Source: Phycisphaerae bacterium
GTDB lineage: Bacteria > Planctomycetota > Phycisphaerae > UBA1845 > Fen-1342
Length of the DNA: 7,731 bases
NCBI GenBank assembly: GCA_022842805.1
Contig: JALHOX010000220.1
Location: 1-7,731, forward strand
Reading direction: 5' to 3'
Below are positions 1 through 6,370 of this stretch, one piece after another. Within the stretch, counting starts at the first letter, position 1; each line of letters opens with the position of its first letter. The position numbers were made by a program, and so were the translations under genes. The notes below the pieces were generated by a model, which made no database searches, was not told the origin of the DNA, and saw only the letters and a program-made list of their open reading frames with translations.

Positions 1-981
1 GATGGTGGGGTCGAAGTGTTGGCGCGTCAGATCGGTCGTGACGAGCGCCCCATTTGCGGGCATGCCAAGCGCGCCGTTGAAGAACACATGCTGCACGAAG
101 CTGTCAAAACGGCTGCCCGAAGAACGGTGCCACGCGAGCACCGCCCCGCCGCCGCCGTCGGAGCGAAGTTGCGGGTTGTAGGCGATGGGCAGCGACAGCA
201 GGTTGTAGATCTCCAACGGCGAAGCGCCCCAAAGCGGCGCGCCGTTGCCGTCGAACTTCTGCGCCCGCAGATGTCGCGGGCTGGCGAAGGTGCGCGTGTC
301 GCGCACCCACGAAACGATGAAGTCGGTGCCGCCGCCGCTGACGACATCGCAAAATGAGGGCGACTCGGGTGGTGCGCTGACGATGGTCACCGGCGCCGGA
401 AAGAGGGCTGAGCCGCCGAGCGCGATGCGCTGTGCGACGATGCGGCCGCTGCCGCCGCTGGGCAGGATCGGCCAGACGAAGACGAAGCTGTCGTCGTCGA
501 GTTCCGCCAAGCGCGGGGCGGCCTCGAAGTCGTCATTGACGCTAAGCGTGACGCCGTTTGCACCCCAAAGCTGCTCTCCGCCCGGCGAGACGCGATAGGC
601 GTAGACGTCGCGATCACTGCCGGCGCGCGAGTCGGTGAACACGAGGACGCAGTCGCCATTGGATGCGCTTGCCAGCGCCCAATCGACGAGCGACGAGGGC
701 TGCGGCTGGACGCTGACGGCGATCCCGCCTGCGGTCCACTGCGCATTTCCGTCGCGGTCATAGCGCTGCAGATAAAGGTCGTAGTTGCCGCTGCTCAGAT
801 CATGAAAGCCGACGTAGCAGCCGCCGTCGGGCGCCGCCGCGATCTTGGGCAACGTCTGCTCGGCCGTGCGCGAGACGACGGCGACGTTCGTCGCCGGGTC
901 GAGCGGCCAGCCGGCCGAGGCGAGGCCCGTGAACAACAACCCCATCGACGAACGCGCGACGACCCGACCGAAATGCTTCAT
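1..981 (-). CDS. Secreted repeat protein, beta-propeller-like, truncated by the window edge
   Basis: An open frame of 327 codons runs without a stop from ATG at 981 to the left edge, so the C-terminus is missing. The N-terminus looks like a Sec signal peptide: K/R near the start, hydrophobic MGLLFTGL, and likely cleavage after ASA (residue 23). The rest is about five tandem repeats of 50-60 residues (roughly 44-94, 98-150, 155-206, 210-265, 269-323). Each has a strand such as CVLVFTD or FIVSWVRD, then an 'R/QxxDxxGNxxW' turn (LQRYDRDGNAQW, AQKFDGNGAPLW). Similar repeats occur in exported proteins that fold as propellers, so an extracellular or periplasmic location is inferred; the ligand is unknown. 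GGAG lies 8 nt before the ATG, which supports this start. An 84-nt gap separates it from the upstream dehydrogenase gene, with two possible hairpins in that gap, so it may have its own transcript. That it is a gene is fairly sure; its function is not. Confidence 0.82.
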   Translation of the reverse strand, partial: MKHFGRVVARSSMGLLFTGLASAGWPLDPATNVAVVSRTAEQTLPKIAAAPDGGCYVGFHDLSSGNYDLYLQRYDRDGNAQWTAGGIAVSVQPQPSSLVDWALASASNGDCVLVFTDSRAGSDRDVYAYRVSPGGEQLWGANGVTLSVNDDFEAAPRLAELDDDSFVFVWPILPSGGSGRIVAQRIALGGSALFPAPVTIVSAPPESPSFCDVVSGGGTDFIVSWVRDTRTFASPRHLRAQKFDGNGAPLWGASPLEIYNLLSLPIAYNPQLRSDGGGGAVLAWHRSSGSRFDSFVQHVFFNGALGMPANGALVTTDLTRQHFDPTI

Positions 982-998
982 GTTCCTCACTCCGATTT

Positions 999-1013
999 GT
1001 CGGCCAACCCGAC
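999..1013 (-). other. Small hairpin in the leader of the secreted-protein gene
   Basis: On the minus strand GTCGG and CCGAC flank a 5-nt loop, ending six bases before the GGAG ribosome-binding site of the downstream gene. It could affect translation or mean nothing. A 5-bp stem is easily met by chance in GC-rich DNA, so this is weak. Confidence 0.2.
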
Positions 1014-1043
1014 GACTGCTCTCCCCAAACCACTCACTGTAGC

Positions 1044-1067
1044 GATTTCGGTCCTCGGATCGAAATC
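1044..1067 (-). terminator. Hairpin overlapping the dehydrogenase stop codon, possible transcript end
   Basis: A perfect 7-bp inverted repeat (GATTTCG / CGAAATC on the minus strand) has a 10-nt centre in which two more base pairs can form after an A-C mismatch. The first arm includes two bases of the dehydrogenase TGA stop codon. There is no U-tract after the stem, so it is not a classical intrinsic terminator. It could still block 3' exonucleases or be part of a factor-dependent end. Its position exactly at the gene end is the main argument. Confidence 0.35.
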
Positions 1068-2277
1068 AGCCGAGAGTCCGCGTTTCGACGCGAATATCGA
1101 ACCGTCCCAGTTCGGCCATGTATGCCGCCGTCGGCAGGCAGATCTCCAGCGGACGGGCGCCGGCCGCGATCTGGCCGCGGGCCTGCATCGCCGCCACCAG
1201 CGCCGTCGGGAAGGCGGTGGTGCGCTCCATCGACGTAAAGCCGGTGCGCTCGTCGTGAAAATCGACCAGGTCGTATTGCAGCGTCGACTCCCGGCCCGCG
1301 GCACGCCCGCGCACCGACGCGCGCAACAGAACCATGTCGCGCATCTGCGGAAAGTCGAGCTGCTTTTCGATGATTTTGCGCATCATGCGGCGCGGCTGGA
1401 GCGTTTCGCCGTCGGCGGCTTGAAACGATTCATCAAAACATCCGAGCCCGAAGAGCGCCCGGATGATCGCGAAGTGCCCCGGATACCGGATCGTCTTGTA
1501 GTCATAATCGCGAATGCGACCGGCAAAGGACGTGGGGCAGGTGCTCGTGCCGCCGGAAGTGACCGCGGCCTCCAGCGCGAGCCGTTCGCTCGCGCCGCCC
1601 GGCGCGCGGTTGCGCGGCACGTCGAATTGCAGCTCCTCAAGCTCGGTCAGCGTCGGCACATCGAGCCGTTTGCCCTCGCGCAGAAATTCGCCCAGGCCGC
1701 TGTATTCGTTGATCAGCCCTTCGAAATTGAAAACCAGCTTGTAACCGAGCGGCCCGATCGGCTGCTGCGGCAGACCGCCGCAGCGAACATGAGCGGCCAG
1801 CGCTTCTTCGAACTGGGCGATGCCGTGGGCGGCGAGGATGTTTCCAAGCCCGGGCGCAAGGCCGCAATCGGGCACGACGCTGACCTTCGCGCGGGTCGCC
1901 GCTTCGTGCCGCGCGAGTTGCTGGCGCACGACGCCGGTGTTTCCACCGAGATCGCAGAAGCTGACGCCGCAATCGATCGCGACGTCGGTCAACGCGACGT
2001 TGTAGCGATAGGGCACGGCGGAAATCGCCACATCGGCCCCGCGAATCGCGAGGCGAACCGCGATCGCATCCGACACGTCGGCGATTCGCGATTCGAAGAC
2101 GCCGCGGCTGCCGGGCACGAGCGCTTGCAGCCGCGCGACCGCGCGCCGCGCGAGCGTTTCATCGACGTCGGCCAGAATGACGCGCGCCGCACCCGCATGA
2201 GCCGCGAGGCTGTAAGCCAACGCCACTCCCTGACGCCCCGCTCCGAGGATTGCATAGCTGTGTTTTCGATCCGACAT
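1066..2277 (-). CDS. Saccharopine dehydrogenase-family oxidoreductase, L-lysine 6-dehydrogenase-like
   Basis: The 403-residue protein begins with a Rossmann fold: GAGRQG at 12-17 and the acidic end of strand 2 (ADVDE, 36-40), which favours NAD(H). The middle carries family blocks CDLGGNTG (108-115), PDCGLAPGLGN (136-146), SGGTST (241-246) and YKTIRYPGH (260-268). From memory the last two resemble L-lysine 6-dehydrogenase of Geobacillus (SGGTST followed by YKTIRYRGH) more than saccharopine reductases. The likely reaction is NAD-dependent oxidative deamination of L-lysine at the 6-amino group to a semialdehyde that cyclises to piperideine-6-carboxylate; a related amino-acid substrate is possible. 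It is probably cytoplasmic, with no signal peptide. Length fits the family. GGAG lies 8 nt before the ATG. It follows the ChaN-like gene by 53 nt. No lysine aminotransferase or saccharopine gene is nearby, so the pathway cannot be confirmed. Family is sure, substrate moderately so. Confidence 0.9.
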   Translation of the reverse strand: MSDRKHSYAILGAGRQGVALAYSLAAHAGAARVILADVDETLARRAVARLQALVPGSRGVFESRIADVSDAIAVRLAIRGADVAISAVPYRYNVALTDVAIDCGVSFCDLGGNTGVVRQQLARHEAATRAKVSVVPDCGLAPGLGNILAAHGIAQFEEALAAHVRCGGLPQQPIGPLGYKLVFNFEGLINEYSGLGEFLREGKRLDVPTLTELEELQFDVPRNRAPGGASERLALEAAVTSGGTSTCPTSFAGRIRDYDYKTIRYPGHFAIIRALFGLGCFDESFQAADGETLQPRRMMRKIIEKQLDFPQMRDMVLLRASVRGRAAGRESTLQYDLVDFHDERTGFTSMERTTAFPTALVAAMQARGQIAAGARPLEICLPTAAYMAELGRFDIRVETRTLG

Positions 2278-2330
2278 CGGTCTTTCTCCGAAGCAACAAG
2301 AGTCAAATGCGCGGGGGAGATCGTCGCGTC

Positions 2331-3407
2331 TTACTGCGGCGCGCCGGGCGGCGGCGGGACGGAGAGGCCGTCGATGACGATGTCCGCGATGCCTTTGTCG
2401 GGGGCGCTCGTCGGCAATTGCTCGTCGCTGCGGAAAACCACCGTCAGCACGCGATCGCGCGGTCGCTGGGCGCGAAGGGCTTGTGAGGTGCCGCCGAACT
2501 GCTCGACGTGAAATCGGCCGACGACGAGCATCACCGGTCGCGATGGCGACTGCGCTCGCGCACGCGCCACGCTTTCGGCCATCGCACTGTCCCAGAGCAG
2601 CTGCGCGGTGAACATCGAGTTCAACAACTCCGGCGACGGCGCGGAAGCCGCCGGCTGACTGGAGGAGGTCCCCGCTCCGGCCGACGCCCCACCGACCGGC
2701 TGCATCACGATGGGGTCTTCCGACGCGTGATTGGAGGAGATGGTCGGCGGCGGAGCCGAGGGCGCCGCGGCGTGACCGCCCATGATCTCCATGAACCGAG
2801 CGCGATAGCCGGAGTCGGTTTCGTAGATCCGCTCGGGCAGAAGAGCCTGCTCTTCCGCCGAGCGGCTGGCGCGAAACGCGTCATAATTGAGGCCCGATTT
2901 TCGCAGCTCGCGCACCAGCGTGCGCGGCGCGTTGGCCGCGATCACCGGAGCGCGGCCGGCGCGAGCAACCTCGATCAACGGGCGGTGCGAATGGACATAG
3001 CTCTTTCCCTGCCGCGCGGCCTTGCGAAACTCCGGCTCGGCGCTGCTGCCCGCGAGGTATGCGTCGAGCGCGGGCTGTGTGTCGCGCTCGAAGAACTCCA
3101 TCGCCAGCTTCGGCGCCGCGCCGCGGCGAACCAGCTCGCCGAAGAGCGCCGCTTCGATCGCGGTGCAGGTCGGGTGATTGTGCTCTTCGCCGAAGAGGAT
3201 CACGTCGGCCCCGGCCGCTCGCGATGCGAGCCGCGCGAAGTCGAGCCGGTCGCCGGTCGCCCCATCGCGGGCGACGTACTGCTCCGTCAGGCTCGCGCCG
3301 CCCCAGCGATCCTGCCATTGCACCGTCGCGCTGCTGCATCCGACCGCTGAAATCAGCAGCGTACCGAGAACCAGCCATCCGCCTTTGCAGGCACGCGCAT
3401 TGCTCAT
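2331..3407 (-). CDS. ChaN/DUF399-type lipoprotein (haem-binding family)
   Basis: Read from the ATG at 3407, the protein has 358 residues. It opens with a lipoprotein signal: K8, hydrophobic WLVLGTLLISAVG, then Cys24 as the likely lipidation site. The ChaN-like domain follows: VILFGEEHNHP (69-79), LAMEFFERD (101-109), HSHRPLIEVAR (139-149), VIAANAPRTLVREL (155-168) and GRFHVEQFGG (297-306). ChaN of Campylobacter is a haem-binding outer-membrane lipoprotein. The wider ChaN/EreA/TraB/TIKI superfamily shares the GEEH and GxxH motifs, so a hydrolase role is an alternative. Residues about 212-260 are a low-complexity Ala/Pro/Ser/Gly insertion before the last block, and the C-terminus is proline-rich. 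Its ATG overlaps the surE stop (ATGA), suggesting translational coupling. GGAG 8 nt upstream supports this start over a TTG 42 nt earlier, which would spoil the signal peptide. Family is fairly sure, ligand not. Confidence 0.87.
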   Translation of the reverse strand: MSNARACKGGWLVLGTLLISAVGCSSATVQWQDRWGGASLTEQYVARDGATGDRLDFARLASRAAGADVILFGEEHNHPTCTAIEAALFGELVRRGAAPKLAMEFFERDTQPALDAYLAGSSAEPEFRKAARQGKSYVHSHRPLIEVARAGRAPVIAANAPRTLVRELRKSGLNYDAFRASRSAEEQALLPERIYETDSGYRARFMEIMGGHAAAPSAPPPTISSNHASEDPIVMQPVGGASAGAGTSSSQPAASAPSPELLNSMFTAQLLWDSAMAESVARARAQSPSRPVMLVVGRFHVEQFGGTSQALRAQRPRDRVLTVVFRSDEQLPTSAPDKGIADIVIDGLSVPPPPGAPQ

Positions 3408-4189
3408 TTCCCACTCTCCGTCGCCGCAAAGTCCTGCGGCCAACCCCAACCTCGAATCTCGCTCAGTTGCCGCTCATCGGTCAATTGAAACCGCAGCGGC
3501 GTAATCGACACATAGCGCTCGTGGATCGCTTCGAGGTCGCTTTCCGGATGGTCGCGGTGGTCGGGCCATTCGCCGTCGAGCCAATAGTGAACCCGCCCCA
3601 GTTCGTCGAACTGCTTGCGATAGGCATCTTCCATCGGCGCCATCGCCATCGGCACGCAGCGCACCCCCAGCGGCCAGCCCTTGTCGCAAGCCGGAATGTT
3701 GACGCTCAGGCACATCCCCCGCGGCGGGCGCGAACTCGCAAAGCGCTGAAAGATGCCTCGGGCCACGACCCGCGCTTTCTCAAAATCCAGCACGTCCGAA
3801 AGTTCCTGCGAAAACGCGATCGCGGGCGTTCCGAAAAACGCGCCCTCCGAGGCCCCTGCCACCGTGCCGCTGTAGAGCACGTTGATACCCGTATTCGCCC
3901 CGTGATTGATCCCGCTCAGCACGAAATCGGGCGGCGCTTCGAGCAATTCCTTCATCGCCAGCTTCACGCAATCCGCCGGGCTGCCCTGCACCGCCCAGCC
4001 TTCGAACGCCTGTCGCACCTGAACACGGTGGGCCAGCAGCGGCGTTCGAATACTGATGGCGTGGCCGACCGCCGATTGCGGCGACTCCGGGGCGACGACG
4101 TCGACATGACCCAAATCGGCCACGGCGCGATAGAGAGCCTCGATGCCGGGAGCCATGATGCCGTCGTCATTCGTTACGAGGATGCGCAT
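3404..4189 (-). CDS. surE: 5'/3'-nucleotidase SurE
   Basis: A 261-residue SurE protein of normal family length. The N-terminus is the family hallmark MRILVTNDDG, with metal ligands Asp8 and Asp9; Ser39 lies in PQSAVGHA and Asn95 in SGINHGANTG. Other conserved blocks are QGSPADCVKLA (68-78), YSGTVAGASEGAFFG (106-120), SVNIP (162-166) and YVSITPL (226-232). SurE is a cytoplasmic, divalent-metal-dependent phosphatase that removes phosphate from nucleoside monophosphates and supports stationary-phase survival. The start is set by homology: the hallmark sits right after this ATG, and an upstream TTG would add 26 residues encoded by a repeat array. No Shine-Dalgarno is present; the ATG follows a run of six C. 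The gene's stop overlaps the next gene's ATG. The usual neighbours pcm, nlpD and rpoS are absent here. Confidence 0.97.
   Translation of the reverse strand: MRILVTNDDGIMAPGIEALYRAVADLGHVDVVAPESPQSAVGHAISIRTPLLAHRVQVRQAFEGWAVQGSPADCVKLAMKELLEAPPDFVLSGINHGANTGINVLYSGTVAGASEGAFFGTPAIAFSQELSDVLDFEKARVVARGIFQRFASSRPPRGMCLSVNIPACDKGWPLGVRCVPMAMAPMEDAYRKQFDELGRVHYWLDGEWPDHRDHPESDLEAIHERYVSITPLRFQLTDERQLSEIRGWGWPQDFAATESGK
3416..3419 (-). promoter_or_regulatory. Ribosome-binding site deciding the ChaN-like start
   Basis: GGAG lies 8 nt before the ATG at 3407, inside the last codons of surE. It selects the start that gives a proper lipoprotein signal and makes ATGA overlap with the surE stop. Confidence 0.7.
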
Positions 4190-4222
4190 GGGGGGAATGG
4201 TACGGAAAAGCCGGTTGGCGAG

Positions 4223-4254
4223 TGAAACACTGAAACGGCGAAACAGCGAAACGC
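4223..4254. repeat. Array A: four 8-bp units with GAAAC core
   Basis: Units tgaaacac, tgaaacgg, cgaaacag and cgaaacgc follow with no spacer. The GAAAC core is kept in all four; the flanking bases vary. The period is not a multiple of 3, so the array is unlikely to be coding. Confidence 0.8.
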
Positions 4255-4314
4255 TTCGCGGCCCCAACGCCGATGGGCGGTCGCGGTCAGCCCCCTAAGC
4301 CCGCATCGCACGCG

Positions 4315-4346
4315 GTTTCACCGTTTCACGGTCTCACGGTTTCACG
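4315..4346. repeat. Array B: four 8-bp units with GTTTC core, inverted to array A
   Basis: Units gtttcacc, gtttcacg, gtctcacg and gtttcacg follow with no spacer. This is the reverse complement of the GTGAAAC type of array A, with one T-to-C change in the third unit. This array is more uniform than array A. Confidence 0.8.
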
Positions 4347-4395
4347 CCGACCGCCAACCAGCGTCGCAAGCTCCGGAGATCGCTCGGAGGCGACC

Positions 4396-5610
4396 CTACT
4401 CGTACCGCAGCGCCTCGATCGGATCGAGCCGGCTCGCTCGCCACGCCGGATAGAAGCCGAAAAAGAGCCCCACGCCGCTGGCGAACGCGATCGCCACGCC
4501 CGCCATCCAGTAAGAAATCTGCACCGGCAGTCCATATTGCCCGACGAACTGCGCCACGCCATAACCCGCCAGAAACCCGAGCGCCCCGCCGAGGGCGCAG
4601 AGCGTGACCGCCTCGACCAGGAATTGACCCAGCACATGAAAGCCGTTGGCCCCGATCGCCATCCGCAGCCCGATCTCGCGCGTCCGCTCGGTCACGCTGA
4701 CGAGCATGATGTTCATGATGCCGATGCCGCCCACCAGCAATGAGATCGACGCGATCGCCGCCAGCAGCGTGTTAAAGGTCTGCGTCGCTGCCGCGTCCAC
4801 CTGCATCGTCAATGCCCGGTCGATGATGCGGAAGTCGTCGTCTTCTTCCTCGGCCAGGCGATGGCGCTGTCGCAGCAGCGACCGCACCTGGGCCTTCGCC
4901 ACGGCCAGCGGCACGCCCGGCCGCGCCGCCGCGAAGAGCGTCTGCGCCACTTCGTTGCCCGCGAGCTGCGCCTTAAACGTGCCCCACGGCACAAGAATCA
5001 CGTCGTCGTTGTCGCGCCCGTCGCTGCTGGTGCCCTTTGCCGCCATGACGCCGATGACGCGGAATTGCAGTTGGTTGATGCGGATGTCCTCGCCGATCGG
5101 GTCGACCGTGCCGAAGAGTTCCTTCACGACCGTCTGTCCCAGGCAACAGACACGCCGGCGAAAATCGCTGTCTTCCTGACCAAAGGCGGCCCCGCGCGAC
5201 GGGCTCCAGCGCCGAATATCAAAGTAGCTCGCCTCGACGCCCTGAATGTTGGATTGATAGTTGCTGTAAGACGAGACCACCTGCACATTGAGCCGGTTGC
5301 TGGGCGAGGTCGCGCGAATCGTCGTACAGCCGTTGGCGATCGCCTTGGCATCTTCTTCGGCCTGCGTCGGCGTCGTGCCGGCGGCGCCGCGCGCCCCGCC
5401 GCGCTGGATGCCCCAAAAGCCGATCATCAGCCAGTCGTCGCCGAGCGTGGCGATCTCCTGCTCGACGCGCTTGCGCGCCCCCTCGCCGATCGCCACCATC
5501 GCAATCACCGCGGCCACGCCGATGACGATACCGAGGATCGACAGAAAGCTGCGGACTTTGTTTTTGCCGAGCGAGTGAAAGGCCTCGCCGACCAACGTGA
5601 CAGGTCCCAT
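4396..5610 (-). CDS. MacB/FtsX-type ABC transporter permease
   Basis: A 404-residue inner-membrane permease with the four-helix MacB layout. Helix 1 (about 21-43) follows a cytoplasmic start with the family sequence NKVRSFLSILGIVIGVAAVIAM. A large periplasmic domain (about 44-280) comes next. Helices 2-4 lie at about 281-304, 326-352 and 366-388. EIGLRMAIGA (312-321) after helix 2 and the C-terminal ASRLDPIEALRYE are typical of FtsX/MacB permeases. It lacks the ATPase domain of fused MacB; that is encoded by the gene 20 nt upstream, as in split MacB or YknZ systems. It likely works as a dimer, passing ATP-driven motion to the periplasm rather than carrying substrate through the membrane. Substrate cannot be told: peptides, lipids or antibiotics are all possible. 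CysCys at 155-156 and an acidic run (EEEDDD, 254-259) are unusual details. A modest AAGG lies 6 nt before the ATG. Confidence 0.95.
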   Translation of the reverse strand: MGPVTLVGEAFHSLGKNKVRSFLSILGIVIGVAAVIAMVAIGEGARKRVEQEIATLGDDWLMIGFWGIQRGGARGAAGTTPTQAEEDAKAIANGCTTIRATSPSNRLNVQVVSSYSNYQSNIQGVEASYFDIRRWSPSRGAAFGQEDSDFRRRVCCLGQTVVKELFGTVDPIGEDIRINQLQFRVIGVMAAKGTSSDGRDNDDVILVPWGTFKAQLAGNEVAQTLFAAARPGVPLAVAKAQVRSLLRQRHRLAEEEDDDFRIIDRALTMQVDAAATQTFNTLLAAIASISLLVGGIGIMNIMLVSVTERTREIGLRMAIGANGFHVLGQFLVEAVTLCALGGALGFLAGYGVAQFVGQYGLPVQISYWMAGVAIAFASGVGLFFGFYPAWRASRLDPIEALRYE

Positions 5611-5630
5611 GGCGTCCCTTCGCCTCGCGT

Positions 5631-6368
5631 TTATTGCAGCGCCGGCGCCGTGCGCGGCTGCGGCGAGCGCTCTACCGGCACATCGCTCCGCAGAGCGTCC
5701 GACGTAATCAGTCCGTCACGAAACACGATATTGCGGTAGGCGTAGGCCGCCACATCCGCTTCGTGCGTCACGACCACAACGCACACGCCGTCAGTCTCGT
5801 TCAGCTCCTTGAACAAATCCATGATCTCGTGGCTGGTCTTGCTGTCGAGGTTGCCGGTTGGTTCGTCCGCCAAAATCAGCGGCGGCTTGGTGACCAGCGC
5901 CCGCGCCACGGCCACACGCTGCTGCTGGCCGCCCGACAGCTTGCCGGAGGTATGCATCAGCCGGTTGCCGAGGCCGACCCGCTCCAGCATCGCGGTCGCC
6001 CGGCGTCGTCGCTCGCGCCGCGAAACCTTTTGATAGAGCATCGGCAGCGCCACGTTGTCGAGGATCGTGGTGCGCGGCAGCAAATTGAACGACTGAAACA
6101 CGAAGCCGATTCGCTGATTGCGAAGATTGGCGAGTTGGCCGCGATTGAGCGTCTTGGTGTCGCGCCCCTCAAAGGCGTAGACGCCCGACGTCGCCTGATC
6201 CAGGCAGCCCAGCACATGCATGAAGGTCGACTTGCCCGAGCCGCTGGGGCCCATGATCGCCACGAACTCGCCGTAATCGATGCGACAATTCACGCCGCGC
6301 ACGGCATGCACCGCGACTTCGCTCGTGCGATAGATTTTGTGCAGATTTTCGACCGCGATCAGCGTCAT
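5631..6368 (-). CDS. MacB/LolD-type ABC transporter ATPase
   Basis: A 245-residue ATPase with all motifs intact: Walker A GPSGSGKST (40-48), Q-loop Gln92 in VFQSFNLLPRTT, signature LSGGQQQRVAVARAL (144-158), Walker B LILADEPTGNLD (164-175) with catalytic Glu169, and the H-loop His202. The ADEPTGNLDS and FQSFNLLPRTT blocks are characteristic of the MacB/LolD/FtsE/YknY subfamily that powers four-helix permeases. It acts in the cytoplasm with the permease encoded just downstream. About 15 residues rich in Pro, Arg and Ser extend past the usual end. It starts 2 nt after the adaptor gene's stop, with AAGG 11 nt upstream inside that gene, so the two are translated together. Substrate is unknown. 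Confidence 0.97.
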   Translation of the reverse strand: MTLIAVENLHKIYRTSEVAVHAVRGVNCRIDYGEFVAIMGPSGSGKSTFMHVLGCLDQATSGVYAFEGRDTKTLNRGQLANLRNQRIGFVFQSFNLLPRTTILDNVALPMLYQKVSRRERRRRATAMLERVGLGNRLMHTSGKLSGGQQQRVAVARALVTKPPLILADEPTGNLDSKTSHEIMDLFKELNETDGVCVVVVTHEADVAAYAYRNIVFRDGLITSDALRSDVPVERSPQPRTAPALQ

Positions 6369-6370
6369 GG

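Larger units (their letters stand above)
4213..4359. repeat. 147-bp imperfect palindrome with inverted 8-mer arrays between exporter operon and surE
   Basis: The ends are a perfect 8-bp inverted repeat, GGTTGGCG (4213-4220) and CGCCAACC (4352-4359). Inside them lie two arrays in opposite orientation, each four 8-bp units long, so that each GAAAC core faces a GTTTC core. Nearer the centre, cgatgggc (4271-4278) pairs with gcccgcatcg (4299-4308) apart from a 2-nt bulge. As RNA it would fold into a long, bulged stem. It is non-coding, sits 37 nt after the permease stop and 23 nt before surE, and may be a dispersed element, a processing hairpin or a regulatory leader. I see no target-site duplication. 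The structure is visible directly; its role is unknown. Confidence 0.75.

Noticed and set aside
802..2511. Long plus-strand open frame of 569 codons
   Set aside because: It is antisense to a well-supported dehydrogenase gene, Arg/Ala-rich in composition, lacks any recognisable domain, and is typical of GC-rich shadow frames.
3059..4225. Plus-strand open frame of 388 codons opposite surE and the ChaN-like gene
   Set aside because: Antisense to two genes with clear homology; the product is Arg-rich and unlike any family I know.
4213..4359. CRISPR array
   Set aside because: The repeat unit is only 8 bp with no spacers, and no cas gene is present.
4371..4389. Terminator hairpin just after the permease stop (CTCCG / CGGAG)
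   Set aside because: Only a 5-bp stem with a 9-nt loop and no U-tract; chance is likely in this composition.
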